NCBI GenBank assembly: GCA_051453625.1
Contig: JBOZIK010000001.1
Location: 285,349,962 to 285,413,961 of the forward strand
Length of the DNA: 64,000 nt
Reading direction: 5' to 3'
DNA from: Welwitschia mirabilis
Taxonomy: Eukaryota; Gnetophyta; Gnetopsida; Welwitschiales
Shown here in pieces: positions 46,013-56,719 of this stretch (position 1 is its first letter; every line of letters starts with the position of its first letter). The notes beneath the pieces are model-generated. The model was not told the origin of the DNA. It was given only the letters and a program-made list of their open reading frames with translations, and ran no database searches. A program made the translations under genes and the position numbers.

Positions 46013-46232
46013 CTCTAAACATGGAATGATCCAAAAGAAAAGGCTCCTTTAAGCCATGAAATGATCTATGACCTCTAATTAACTTCTTTGGATGGTAATA
46101 GTAATACAAATATACCTTTACTCCATCTATTGCATCCATTTTAAGTTTCTTAATGTGCACAACATAGGGAAGCTTTTTTGCATCTTAAGCTCATATAATT
46201 ATGGTATCTTCAACTTTAACAACTTTGTCATT
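46013..46232 (-). pseudogene. BAH-domain fragment (EBS/SHL-like) inside V1 LTR
   Basis: The minus strand reads KVVKVEDTIII, two stops, DAKKLPYVVHIKKL, KMDAIDGVKVYLYYYYHPKK and then LIRGHRSFHGLKEPFLLDHS. Plant EBS/SHL BAH domains have KV...GD.VL..PSD..K.PYVA.(V/I)..I..DA....VKV...WYYRPEES.GGRR.FHG.KE.FLSDH in the same order. From PYV to DH no gap is needed beyond one residue. BAH domains of these proteins read H3K27me3 and are normally followed by a PHD finger, which I did not find. The coding match ends at tttagag|gtaagaa, a good splice donor. This is therefore probably a captured genomic exon, now inactive. An open run of 62 codons starts at 46160. Confidence 0.7.
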
Positions 46233-46632
46233 CCATTAAATGTGCAATGATCCAAAGTTTGCTTCTCTAGTTAGAACCTTATCATTCTTACTCAACTAGA
46301 GTAATCAATGCTTATAGGCAAGAAAAGGAACTATATATACTTTCCTACCCTCACATTATTTTCAAGAAGGAGAAGAAACGAAGAGTTTTGTAGATAAAAG
46401 AGCAGTTGTAAACTGTCAGATCTAGCAGTATTAGTAAAGCCTACGAAACCATCAAGATTTTCTTATAAAACGGTTCAAGAGAGTTTTCCTCTAATACAAC
46501 AACATGCTCTCTTCCTCTCCTATGTGTTGTCCATAGAATCGACATTCCTAATATCCACCTATCACAAAATTATATTCATGCATTAAATGACAGCCCCTCA
46601 GATGGCTACTAAATAAAGCATCTTAAGATTCT

Positions 46633-46649
46633 NNNNNNNNNNNNNNNNN
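46633..46649. other. Assembly gap (17 N)
   Basis: Short gap inside the V1 right LTR. Confidence 0.95.
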
Positions 46650-46721
46650 ATTATTAGTTTTTAGTCTGTTATGTTAAACATTCCAATGAATAATACATAC
46701 TCCAGTGTTATAGTTGTTACA

Positions 46722-47994
46722 TATGTCCTAGCTATCAAAGTATAGGTAGCATAACTTTATAAACTTAAGATGTTTTATCATAGTATAGATAATCCTAATT
46801 ATTATTCTCTCTTAAGGATTATAAAATAATTCTATATCCTAAGAAGTTTTAGTTATGTAGAAAGGATTTAAATAAGGTTAAGAAATCAAGATATTAGAGA
46901 GATTGTTCTTCTAGAAAGTATGAGTAATCATACATAAGATAAAGTAGCAAGAAAGTCCAAGCCAGATTAAAGATATTACATTAAGTATAAAATAGGTTCA
47001 TAGGAATGTAATAAATTATTTATTATAGATATCCAATTTCATATAATTAATAAATATAGAAATGTTACATGTTATAGTAAAATGTAAAAAAAACTAGAAT
47101 AGTATGAAATATCTCATAAACACTAATATATCGATAACTTATACTCTAGCAATATATTAAAGAAACAAATCTAAATAAATGTATTATTTCATAACTAGTA
47201 ATTATACTTGTACTAATTATGGGAAAAAAATAAATCCTATTATAGATTAAAGTGCATTCACCAGTAATACAAACACTATAGCAAATAACTGGTTTACTAT
47301 AAAAATAAGAACTTAGGATCAGTAAGGAAGATGCCTCATAATATGATCATTTTCTCATACCTAAGAAGAGATAAAAGATGTTTATATCTTGATAATGACA
47401 TAGTCCCTTATTATAGTCATAGTAAATATAGATTTAAAATAATAGAGTTTAGTAGTAATAACATGATCTAATAATCTAATAAGAGATTAATTTTAAGATG
47501 ATTAGTCATTAAGGTATGATTTATTTTATATCCTTAAAGAGAATTGTGAATTACATTAGTATGTATGTGATATCTTATATTAATAACATATGATTATTAA
47601 CAAATTTCCTTGGGCTATAGGTTTTAAGCATGGAATTCTTAGTCTTTCTTAAAATCTAATTTAGAATGTTGGTTGGCATATTAACTTTAGCTTCATGTTA
47701 TAAGGCTAGTTTAATAATGTATTAACTATTTAGTAACTCATTTCTTTGAAGATTCATTTCTTCCAATAATACTAATATTTTCAATAATTTAGATGACAAT
47801 GTAGATGTTAAATTTTCTAGCTTTCATAAAAGTTAAATAGATCAAAGTGATCTATAATTAATATTTTAAGTATAAGTCCTTTGTAATAATATTTTGGAAA
47901 TAGTATGGATAAATTTTGATGAAAATAATTTAATAATAAACATTTCATTTATAGTCTTAAAATATATTATTTACTAAACTTTAAAGAGCTAAAT
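46722..47994 (-). repeat. G2 right (5') LTR, last piece
   Basis: Starts tatgtcctagctatcaaagtata, aligned with atgacctaggatcaaggtata at 15828. It continues in step with 15828-17104 to the taaaatatattatttactaaa.ttt end. With 21031-21223 and a few bases after 38373, this completes the LTR. Confidence 0.72.
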
Positions 47995-49740
47995 ATGTAA
48001 ATACATATGCATACCTATTTTCTTATTAGCTCATCTAAACATATGATTTCATAAAATATCATTATTACATACATAAACATATAAATATCTGCATCCCTTA
48101 TTTAAAAAAAAGATAATATTATTAAGATATTACATATATAGAATAAAATACCATTAGTTTATTGAAATAAAAATAACCATATGAATAATATTTATTTGGC
48201 TATTTTTCACATTCAAAATAGAGAATAATGTTCATATATGTTTGTCTTTACAAATTGTGCAGTATCACAAAATCATTTAAATATTTAATATTAAATTTTA
48301 TTATTTTTATCTTAAATTTATTGTCATGTTCTTTATTTATTGTTATTATTATTTTGTAAGTTTTATATAACATCCTGTTGGTAATTAAAACCTAATTATA
48401 CACAAGAATTGAAACTTAATTCTATAATTTAATCTATTAACTATTATTTTATAATTAAATAGTATAATCAAATTTATCTTAAAAAAATTACAACCTCTTC
48501 TTCTTAAAGCTTTATAAAATTCATTATCATATAAATATAACCATTCTTTTATAGTTAAATAGTATAATTGAATTTATATTTAAAAAGTTGCAAAATTTTC
48601 TCCCTCAAGCTTTACAAAATTCATTACCTTAAAAACTTAAGATCTATATTTACTATCAACATATACAATTTCAATCAAAATTCACACAATGAGAAAACTT
48701 GTATAGAATTATAGGTGATATGAAATTTATTTGGAATTTTTTAATTCTACTTTATTATAAGAATTTTATTAATCAGAAGTCTTGCATGCATTAAGTTTAA
48801 AAGAATTATAAAAATACAGAAAAAAGAAACAAAATAATTTTGGACCCAAATTTATTTTTTTTCCAATATAAAACTATTCTGCAACATTTATTATATGTAC
48901 TTATTCAATTCTATCTTAATGTTTTTTCCACATGATTTTATCTTCATAAAACATACTGCTTAGGTAAAATTGGCTTTTTTCTTTAAATAAAGTTCAAGAT
49001 ATATTTTACAATGTAGGTTTTGTTAGAAAAAAGCAAGTATTTTAATGTAGAGAAATGACAATAAAACATAGAAGCGTTTAGTAGAAATAAAAGAATATAT
49101 GAAAAATAAAAAGACCAAAGAACTTACCTAGTCTAAACAAAGAAATCTATGTTCATAGACTAATGATGTAAAACTTCTTTCTTATCAATAGAGGTTATAG
49201 TAATAATAAGGCAACTCATATCCTTTTAATAGTGTAAAAATTTCTTCGCTCTTTTCTTTTCAATATCTCTCACATAATATTATTACTTAGTACATAATAA
49301 CATGCTCAATTTATGATGATTCGATGAGGCTATAGTTCACAGAAGTATGTCACAACCATTATATCATTTTATGATGATCTACTAGTTTAAATTAAATTTT
49401 AAAAAAATGAAAAGTAAACAATAAGATGTAAGTATAACATGTGCAAAAAAGAGTTTACATTTCACAATGATTTGACTTCATATATTAACAACCATTCATA
49501 TGAAGGTAACTCATTCAGCCTCTAATAGATTAGCAGTAACATAAGATGCATCATTCTTTAATGTCAGCAAATTAATACATCTAATGCTTCTCTATAAGAA
49601 TAATATTTGTTAACATATTATTTAGGTTCTTTTAATATGAATATTATCCACTTTCAAAACTTTTATGATTGAATGACTATCAAATGAAATGGTATCAAGC
49701 CTCTGTATGCTTTATCTTAGAGTAAAAAGTCCCATTCTTT
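47995..49740. other. AT-rich stretch; 100-bp tandem duplication
   Basis: No coding block was recognised. 48443-48542 and 48543-48637 are tandem copies with a 100-bp period, sharing tttata(a/g)ttaaatagtataat..aatttat and aagcttta(t/c)aaaattcatta. The left part of the copia element at 49740 may reach into this stretch, but no LTR pair was found. Confidence 0.6.
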
Positions 49741-49839
49741 ACTAGGTGAATTGCACTTTGGTTATCATAAGGTAGGACATCTTTCTCCTATTTCATCCTA
49801 AACTACTTAATTAATTATTTTATTCATATTATTTCCTTG

Positions 49840-50045
49840 GTTTTCTTTATGAAATCTACATGCTTAGCTTTAGCTCTAAATAGTAGAATATTTTTTTATA
49901 GCCTTGAAGTCTCTCTAATTACACCATCAACGATTATAAATACATAACTGGTAGTGGATTTTCTACTATCATGGCCTCTTACATAATCTACATCAACCAA
50001 GCTAACAAGTTCTAATGAAAGCCCTCTAAAGCATAAATGTCCATT
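49840..50045 (-). pseudogene. Copia RNase H remnant
   Basis: The minus strand reads LELVSLVDVDYVRGHDSRKS then TTSYVFIIVDG, matching L.GYSD.D..GD.D.RKSTSGY.F.L.G. Next comes RAKAKHVDFIKKTKEI in the place of STEAEY.A..EA.KE. It directly follows the truncated RT. Confidence 0.82.
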
Positions 50046-50104
50046 CTATGTTCACTTGAAATCTAAAAGGATTCACTTTACTACTCATCAATGTTCCTAT
50101 TTTG

Positions 50105-50460
50105 AATTACATAGGTAATGTTTTCCTCTAAGTCACTATGTAGGAATATAGTCTTCATATTAAGATGTTTAAATTTCAAATTAAAATTTATAATTAAGGA
50201 TAAAATTATTATAATAGAACTATTTTTCATAATAAGAAGAAATTTTTTATTGAAATTATTACCTTCTTTTTGTATATGACATTTGACAATAAGTTGATCT
50301 TTATAATTCTTAGAACCATTAGCCTCCTACATAATCATATATGTTACATATTTTATAATTCTTTTTTCTCATAGGAAATTTCTACCAACTTCCATATATC
50401 ATTATGATGAAATTCAATAATTTATTCTTACATGGCCTTTTACCATCTTGTAGCATTAGG
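50105..50460 (-). pseudogene. Copia RT N-terminal remnant
   Basis: Minus-strand blocks: ATRW.KAM.E, FHHNDIWKLVEISYEKKEL (N.TW.LV..P..KK.I), and near 50110-50170 FKHLNMKTIFLHSDLEENIT (DVKTAFLHGDLEE.IYM). After this block the sequence passes within about 80 bp to RNase H, so most of the palm is deleted. Confidence 0.82.
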
Positions 50461-51039
50461 ACAACTTACATTTTTTTAAGAACACTTAGGTTCACTACTA
50501 TTTCTTAATAAAGCATAACATAATTAAGAAGAATACATTTGCATGTATTTATGAGTACATATCAATCTTTTCAATTATTGTATAGGTATAAATTACAATG
50601 GTTTATTATCTTTAATTAATTAAGCAAGCTAATTACTTATTACTACTAGACTTTATGCATTACTTCCATTACTTTGATCATTATCATTATCCACTTAAAG
50701 ATGAATTTCTTACTTTTCCTTAAGAGGAGTAATAGAACTTAAAAGTTGAATATTCACAATAAGTTTCTATTCCTTTCAATCTTCTTTTCTTTTTTTTCCC
50801 ACACTTTTTCAAAACATCACATCCTCATTGAATATGAAATCTTTGTTTCTTATTGTCTTATTTGCAATATAATCCTAAAGAGTATAATCTTTATTATCAT
50901 CACCATATCCAACAAAAGCACATCTTTGTGATCTATCATCTAGCTTTACTCTATTCTTCTTTGGTACTAAAATAAAATATTCACATTAAAATATCTTCAA
51001 TTGGCTATATGTAATATTTTTACCATTTAAAATATCTTA

Positions 51040-51300
51040 TAATTAAAGGTGCATTAGAAGATCTATTAATCAAATATGTAGCTATATTTCTAGGTTTAAT
51101 TCGAAATGGCTTATCAAAACTAGGCTATGACAACATTCTTTTGGCATGCTCCATGAACCTATTCATCCTTTTAATAATATCATTCTTCTATTATGAACCA
51201 AGAACAGGGTTAACTATGCAAATCTAATTATGTACATAAAATTCATTAACTCTCTAAAATAAAATTAATCATCATTATCAATTTGTAAGCACTTAATGTA
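51040..51300 (-). pseudogene. Copia integrase remnant
   Basis: The minus strand gives RMNRFMEHAKRMLS (51128-51172), matching R.NRT..E.AR.ML, then FDKPFRIKPRNIATYLINRS, matching LPK.FW.EAV.TA.YL.NR. Upstream, a decayed LRSDNGGEY-like part lies at about 51200-51300. Confidence 0.82.
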
Positions 51301-51599
51301 TCTTTTTTATTTCTTCTCAATATTATTATTAAATCTATTAAACATGTTGAACATTTAATCCTTGGAATAAATATATTACAACTAATGTTTTTTGATGTAA
51401 TTATCTATGAAAGTAATAAAATAATAGTCTTCTCTAATAGATCTAAAATTTGTAAGGCTAGAAACATTAGAATATATTGATCCTAATACCTTAGTTCTCC
51501 TATGATGTTCTTTCCTCTTAAAATTAACTCTATGTTACTTTCCCAAAATGATCATAAAGCTCAAGAAAAGAATTCTTAAAAATAGAAATAATCTTTAGG

Positions 51600-51900
51600 T
51601 CTTATAGTGCTTTCATGTCACACTAACTAAGATGACCTAGATGATTATGCTAGATCTTCATATCTTTATCTTTATTAATTATCACAATAATATCTTTCAT
51701 AACATTCCTCCTTTGTGTTGAATCATGAACAATATACAAACTTTCATTCATCTAATATTTTAAAATCATCATAGTAACTCTCAACATCTTTCATAATTGT
51801 TTTGTAAAGATTATTATGAAACTAGCATCATCTAGTTATTCTATTAAAATATTAGTATTAGCCAACTTAAGAACATGCCTTACTGCTCAAGGATAAGTTT
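51600..51900 (-). pseudogene. Copia Gag-pre-integrase remnant
   Basis: MKI.HNHLGHLS.CDMKAL (51609-51665) fits the W H.RLGHLS...L..L motif that begins the integrase zinc-binding region, preceded by SLYIVHDST. The segment VRHVLKLANTNILIE (about 51840-51890) fits V.HVP.L..NLIS. Confidence 0.7.
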
Positions 51901-51949
51901 TACAAAATTAACCAAGACTGATGTTGTAGTAAAGTTCTGGCATCATTCA

Positions 51950-52977
51950 ATCTACAAGGATAAGTTAAAGTAGAAAACATTTCAAATGGTGAAAGTATGA
52001 AAGTGAACTAACTTCAAAGAATAACCTAAATCTTCTAATAATAAATACTTGTATTCAACAACATAATGCAAAGTCTTGAATGAATCTTAAAAATGTTAAG
52101 TTATTATAGCTCAGATTTGGGTAACATAATCTCATTCATCACATTAGTAGTCATGAGATCTCTTTATCATTTTGGTCTTTCACAACCTAAATGCAAAAAT
52201 GAAAAGTAAAAAAATAATGTCAAAAGATCATCAAGCAAAGATAAATTCTAAACCAAAATATAAGTAAACAAGACTCAGTTAAAAAATAAGAATACTTGAC
52301 AAACATGTAGGTTCATTTAAGAATTAAAAATACAATGTAAATTACAACTTAAAATCAAGAAGGAAGATCTACTTTATTTTATTAAAATAATAGGAATTGC
52401 ATTACATTGAATAATGAAAACTACTATTAATACAAAATCATTAAGCTAGCCTTGAGGATAACGTGTTCATGAAGGGCGAGCTTAGAAAGATATAATGGTG
52501 TTCCACTAAAAGATTCCTATAACAAGGGACTCTTAGCCACTTTTATAGGAAAAATGGGGTTATGGTTTCATAATTAGGGTTTTTTATTTATGGTTTTACA
52601 AATGAAAAATTAATACTTTTATGCTATGCATTTTGACTGAGTTTAATGCCATAATTGTCTAGCCTTACAAGAATTTGATCATTTTCCTAAGATGACTATA
52701 AAATGTAGCTTTGGAGATGATCGACTGTAAGATGCTAGTAGCATCAATGACTTGAATGATGGCACTAGCATTTCAACTAAAGTTATTTCATCTTTAAACA
52801 TGTTATCCAAAATGTTGAAGAATGTCTAAAATAATCATGGAAAAATGCATAAGTGTACAAATGATATTAAAAATAATAGAACACAAATTTTTATAATAAA
52901 ATAGTTAATTTAATATATTCACTTAACTAAATTGACTTGATATACTTGATCTGAATGTTGATTTTTATATATTACCA
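51950..52977 (-). repeat. R1 LTR copy at 52 kb
   Basis: Matches the other R1 LTRs through cataatctcattcatcacattagtagt.atgag, aagctagccttgaggata (as at 59565) and the ...tgatatacttgatctgaatgttgattttta end. It is followed by gacccccaccatg, a minus-strand PPT. The left boundary is approximate because the first few hundred bases are strongly diverged. Confidence 0.65.
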
Positions 52978-55759
52978 GACCCCCACCATGATTTTTACTA
53001 GACCTTAGCAAAAAGCATGATAAAGAATGATTAACATGAAAAAAAAAATTTTTTAAAAAGCATTCAAGTATGTAAGAATGATACAGCATTTGAAAATGTT
53101 TTGACTAATTTTTAAAAAATAAGGCATTATAATTAGAAATTTTCTTTAAAAAAATGCAAATGTCATGTCCCCTAACTAAAATAGAACTTTATCTTCAAAT
53201 TTTAAAAAGATAAGAAAATTTTAATATAATTTTTAAAAATACATTAATAATTATTAGTAAAATAGAGGTGCTTCATTACATGTCTTTTTATTACAATTAC
53301 AAAAAGAGAAAATAGTGCAATTCAAAACTTAAAGAACCATGCATAAGTGATACTAAAAAGTACAATTCTAACTAAATGATAGTATATGAGAAATCATTCT
53401 TTCTAGTTTTTTTAATTAATTTCATCCTATTTATGAGAATTCACCTTTTATCTCTTGGCAATTTTCTTCAATTTACCCCATAATTTTCAATCCACATCTT
53501 GTGTTCCTTTGATACCTATTTAAGAAGGTTTCACTGAAAAAGGAAGAGGGAGAATGTGGAAGATGAGAAAAAGGAGCAGAAGTAGAGGATGAGAGGCCTC
53601 TTCGATAGGTTCTTTGACTTTACGATGAGTTGTTCAAGGTAGATAAGAAATGATATAAGGAGGAAGAGTACAAAGAGAAGATGAGTTATGCTAAATTTCT
53701 TCTTTCTATTATTATTGCTATTGTTTTCTAGTTGCTTATGCTATTGCCTTGGGATCTAATTTGTATTGGATGTGTATTCGACATATAAAGCATGGTAATA
53801 GTATTTAAGGATTTTGACTAGAGTAAAGGGTATATGCTTAGAATATTTTTAACTCCTATACTAACTTAAAAATATACTAAAGAAATTTAAAAAAAATGTG
53901 TGATGAATATGATGATGGATTACTTAGGAGTCTTTGTTATCAAATGAAGCACTCTTATAAAATTCCATTACTTATTTTAGGTAGTAGAAAGTATTAGTAA
54001 AATGGAAGATATTTATCTAGAAATGAATCAAGTATCCATTCTTTAATGAAGGTTTCTTATCTACTAATCATATTTACTAAAATATAAATGGTAAAAGAAA
54101 AAAAAAAGTAAAAGAAATGCAAAGAGAATAAAAGAGAAGTTAAAATAATTAAACATTAGATTAAAGAAATGCAAAAAAAAAAAAAAAAAAGATAGTAGAT
54201 TAATTTGGGGAGGAAATGAGACTAAAATCAACTCCAATAAACTTACCCTATAATGTATAGATTAAAAGACAATGAATAGTATTAGAGAAGGAAAAATATA
54301 TGCATGAGTAGAAAAATAGAACCAATGAGTGCAAGTAGTGATACTAGCTTTTTGATCATAGACTATATAGGCTTTTACTAAAAAACTAGGAATAGCATGA
54401 AAAGAGAGATTCAAAAAAGGCATAGTAAAATTGTGAGTTGGAACTTAGGTTTTTATAGAGATAAGATCATAAAACTACTTGAGCTTATTAATGGATAGGA
54501 TAAAAAGGTCATTAATTAAAATAGAAATTAAGCATTCATTTCACAACAAGTAGAAGTGTATTTTTAGGTTTCTTTTCTTATAGATTAAAGATGTTTAAAA
54601 GTGATGATGCAAATGGATGTGAAAATGTAGAACAACAATGGAAATAGAACTCAATCATAAACTTTGTAAATAAAAAAGAAATAATTCCTAGGTTATATTT
54701 ATTATCTAGTGGTGTGACATTTTCTTTCAGTAGAGTTAAGCATATTATTTGTAAATAAATCAATGTTGCATTTCCAGTAAGCATATATACCCTCAATGTA
54801 GTTGATCATTCACAAGTGTATTATTAAAGCTTCATTTCTATTGAGTGTCTACAACCCTAATGCCATTAACTAAACATAATAAGCTAATTAAAAATAAAAA
54901 ATATGCTTTTTAAAGAAGATATGCTATTTTTATTTTGATTCTTCTTCTCATATTTATCATTTTTTATGCACACAGGAGGGGTCATTGGCTTATTAACCTA
55001 ACTAAGAAATATCTTGTTCCCATAAAATGCTTAAAAATAAAAGAGTATATTACAAATGTGTATTCAACCTTTTCACCCATATTTTTCAAAACTAAAGACT
55101 TCAAGTGAAGCTAACCTAAACAATATAACTCAAAATAAGCATAACTTCCTCTTAAATAATATAAGTGCAGTTAAATTCTACTGGAACTTGTGATGACAAA
55201 ATGATTACTTATTATTGAATTATTTGTTAAAGACCATTAACTAAGGTTATTAAGTCTTATGAATTCATATATTTATATAAGGGGCAGATGATTTGTATAC
55301 TTAATGAAATGGTTTGGAAATGGTATGGGTGTCTGAAAAGCTTAAGGGGGATGATTGAATAAGTAGTGATGCTTTGTGTCCTTTATCAAGAAAACATCCG
55401 TGTGTATTATTTAGCTTGTTATAAATTATTTTAACAATCAAAGGTATCACTAAAAGAAGGTTTTGCAATCTAATGAAAAGAGAAATACTCAAAAATGTTG
55501 TAATCATTTGGCTCAAACTAAAGGGAATGATTATAAAAAGAAGGCATAAGAAGCATAATTTTTCTATGATATGACTATAGACATAAGTTTAAGAACATAA
55601 GAAGAAAATTAAAATCCCAAATAGAAAATTTTAAACATTTGAAATCAAGTGAAGTCTAACCTATGGCATTTTTATGCTTTTCTAACAATCCCTTAAAGGG
55701 TTACTTTAAAGCAGTAGAGCTATCATTAGATGGATGAGAGGAAAAATCATTTTTCTCAT

Positions 55760-56200
55760 GAGGTAAACATGTAGGACCTTGATTTTAATTAACAAAATAA
55801 ATCTCATTAATGTCCCCTAGTAATTTCATAGTATTAAAACTGTTAAAATCCATTAGTATATTGGCAAATGAGATTTTCATTAGACTATTCTTATAATTAA
55901 TAAGAGAATTAAATGTTATGAAAAAACGTCCTACCCAAAATAACAAGAATCGAATTTTCTTTTGTTGATTTTATTTCTAATATAACAAAACCTATCATGA
56001 AATAGCAATTATGTACTTGAATCATTATGTCTTCCACTATTCCTAGTAATGATTTCATAGATTTATTTCTCAATTGTAATTATATTTTTAATCATTTCAA
56101 ATCATTTAAGCTAATATCCTTATAAACAAAATGGGAAAAGAGATTAATGCTTTTTCTAAGGTCTAATAGGGCTTACTTAAGATGCTTCTCTCCAATTGTA
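55760..56200 (-). pseudogene. R1 aspartic protease remnant
   Basis: The minus strand reads ALLDLRKSINLFPILF (56130-56172), the Athila/Tat protease block ALLDLGASINLMP. The catalytic Asp is kept and the following Gly-Ala is changed to Arg-Lys. GIVEDIMIQVHNCYFMIGFV follows (GIVEDVLVQVD.F.FPVDFV), then LVILGRTFFHN (IILGRPFLAT). The protease would cut the polyprotein. This is the last coding domain of the element; pol is absent. Confidence 0.85.
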
Positions 56201-56719
56201 ATGGATAACATTGGAAAATATAGGATCTGATTTAATATTATCACACTGATATATTAAGCTAAAAAGGATTTTTCCTTAACATGCATCCTCCTCTTAACGA
56301 TGTGAATATTCTTAAGAAGTTAAGTGTAATAGATTACTTGTTTTATCATCTCTAAAAGAGGTAGGTTTTTATTTACTTACTTAAAAATATCTAAGACCTC
56401 TAGCTATTTATTCATAATATTATTCTTTGTAAATTACTGTATAAATGTTAGAGGCTCTTGGTAATTAGGTATTAGCTTTTCTATTTTCTCTACTATTTCT
56501 TTTTTCTCATTGTTCTTCATAAGTGTATTTTCTTCATCTCTTTGATCTTGCTCCAACTCTGGGTTTATTTCTTTTCTACTTCTAAGATGTATAGCCTGTG
56601 TTTCTCCAATGTGATTAGGCTCTATTTCTTTTATAATTTTTACTCCTTTAATATTTGGTTCTAGGCTTATTGGAAGTTCACTTAGATCTTGACAATTAAT
56701 AAAAGGAAGAATGTAGGTA

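Larger units (their letters stand above)
38391..46721 (-). mobile_element. Element V1: chromovirus-like, LTR-only
   Basis: Two ~2.3-kb direct repeats (38391-40722; 40849-40955 plus 44415-46721) end in GTGTTACA / GTTGTTACA, which is TGTAACA on the minus strand, the usual chromovirus LTR start. Between them are only ~126 bp: minus-strand PPT (tttttccctcc), a TAAGAAGTTTC...GAAACTTCTTA hairpin, and the PBS complement gctctaatgcca. All coding sequence is absent. V1 lies in the right LTR of G2: similarity to the G2 left LTR resumes at 46722 with atgtcctag. The left end near 38386-38391 is uncertain by several bases. Confidence 0.75.
44415..46721 (-). repeat. V1 right (5') LTR, main piece
   Basis: Continues the LTR from gacgtagcatataaaacattta to ...gttgttaca at 46721, then returns to G2 LTR sequence. 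Includes a 17-N gap at 46633-46649. Confidence 0.8.
49740..51910 (-). mobile_element. Ty1/copia remnant, minus strand, internally deleted
   Basis: From right to left are a Gag-pre-integrase block, integrase, the N-terminal part of RT, and then RNase H directly. The catalytic YVDD half of RT is missing. Both LTRs are unidentified, and the right end seems cut by the R1 element that starts near 51950. The plus-strand frame 50746-50931 is a shadow. Confidence 0.8.

Noticed and set aside
49690-49705. Plus-strand tggtatcaagcc resembling an initiator-Met PBS
   Set aside because: The neighbouring copia element is on the minus strand and no LTR ends here, so it is taken as chance.
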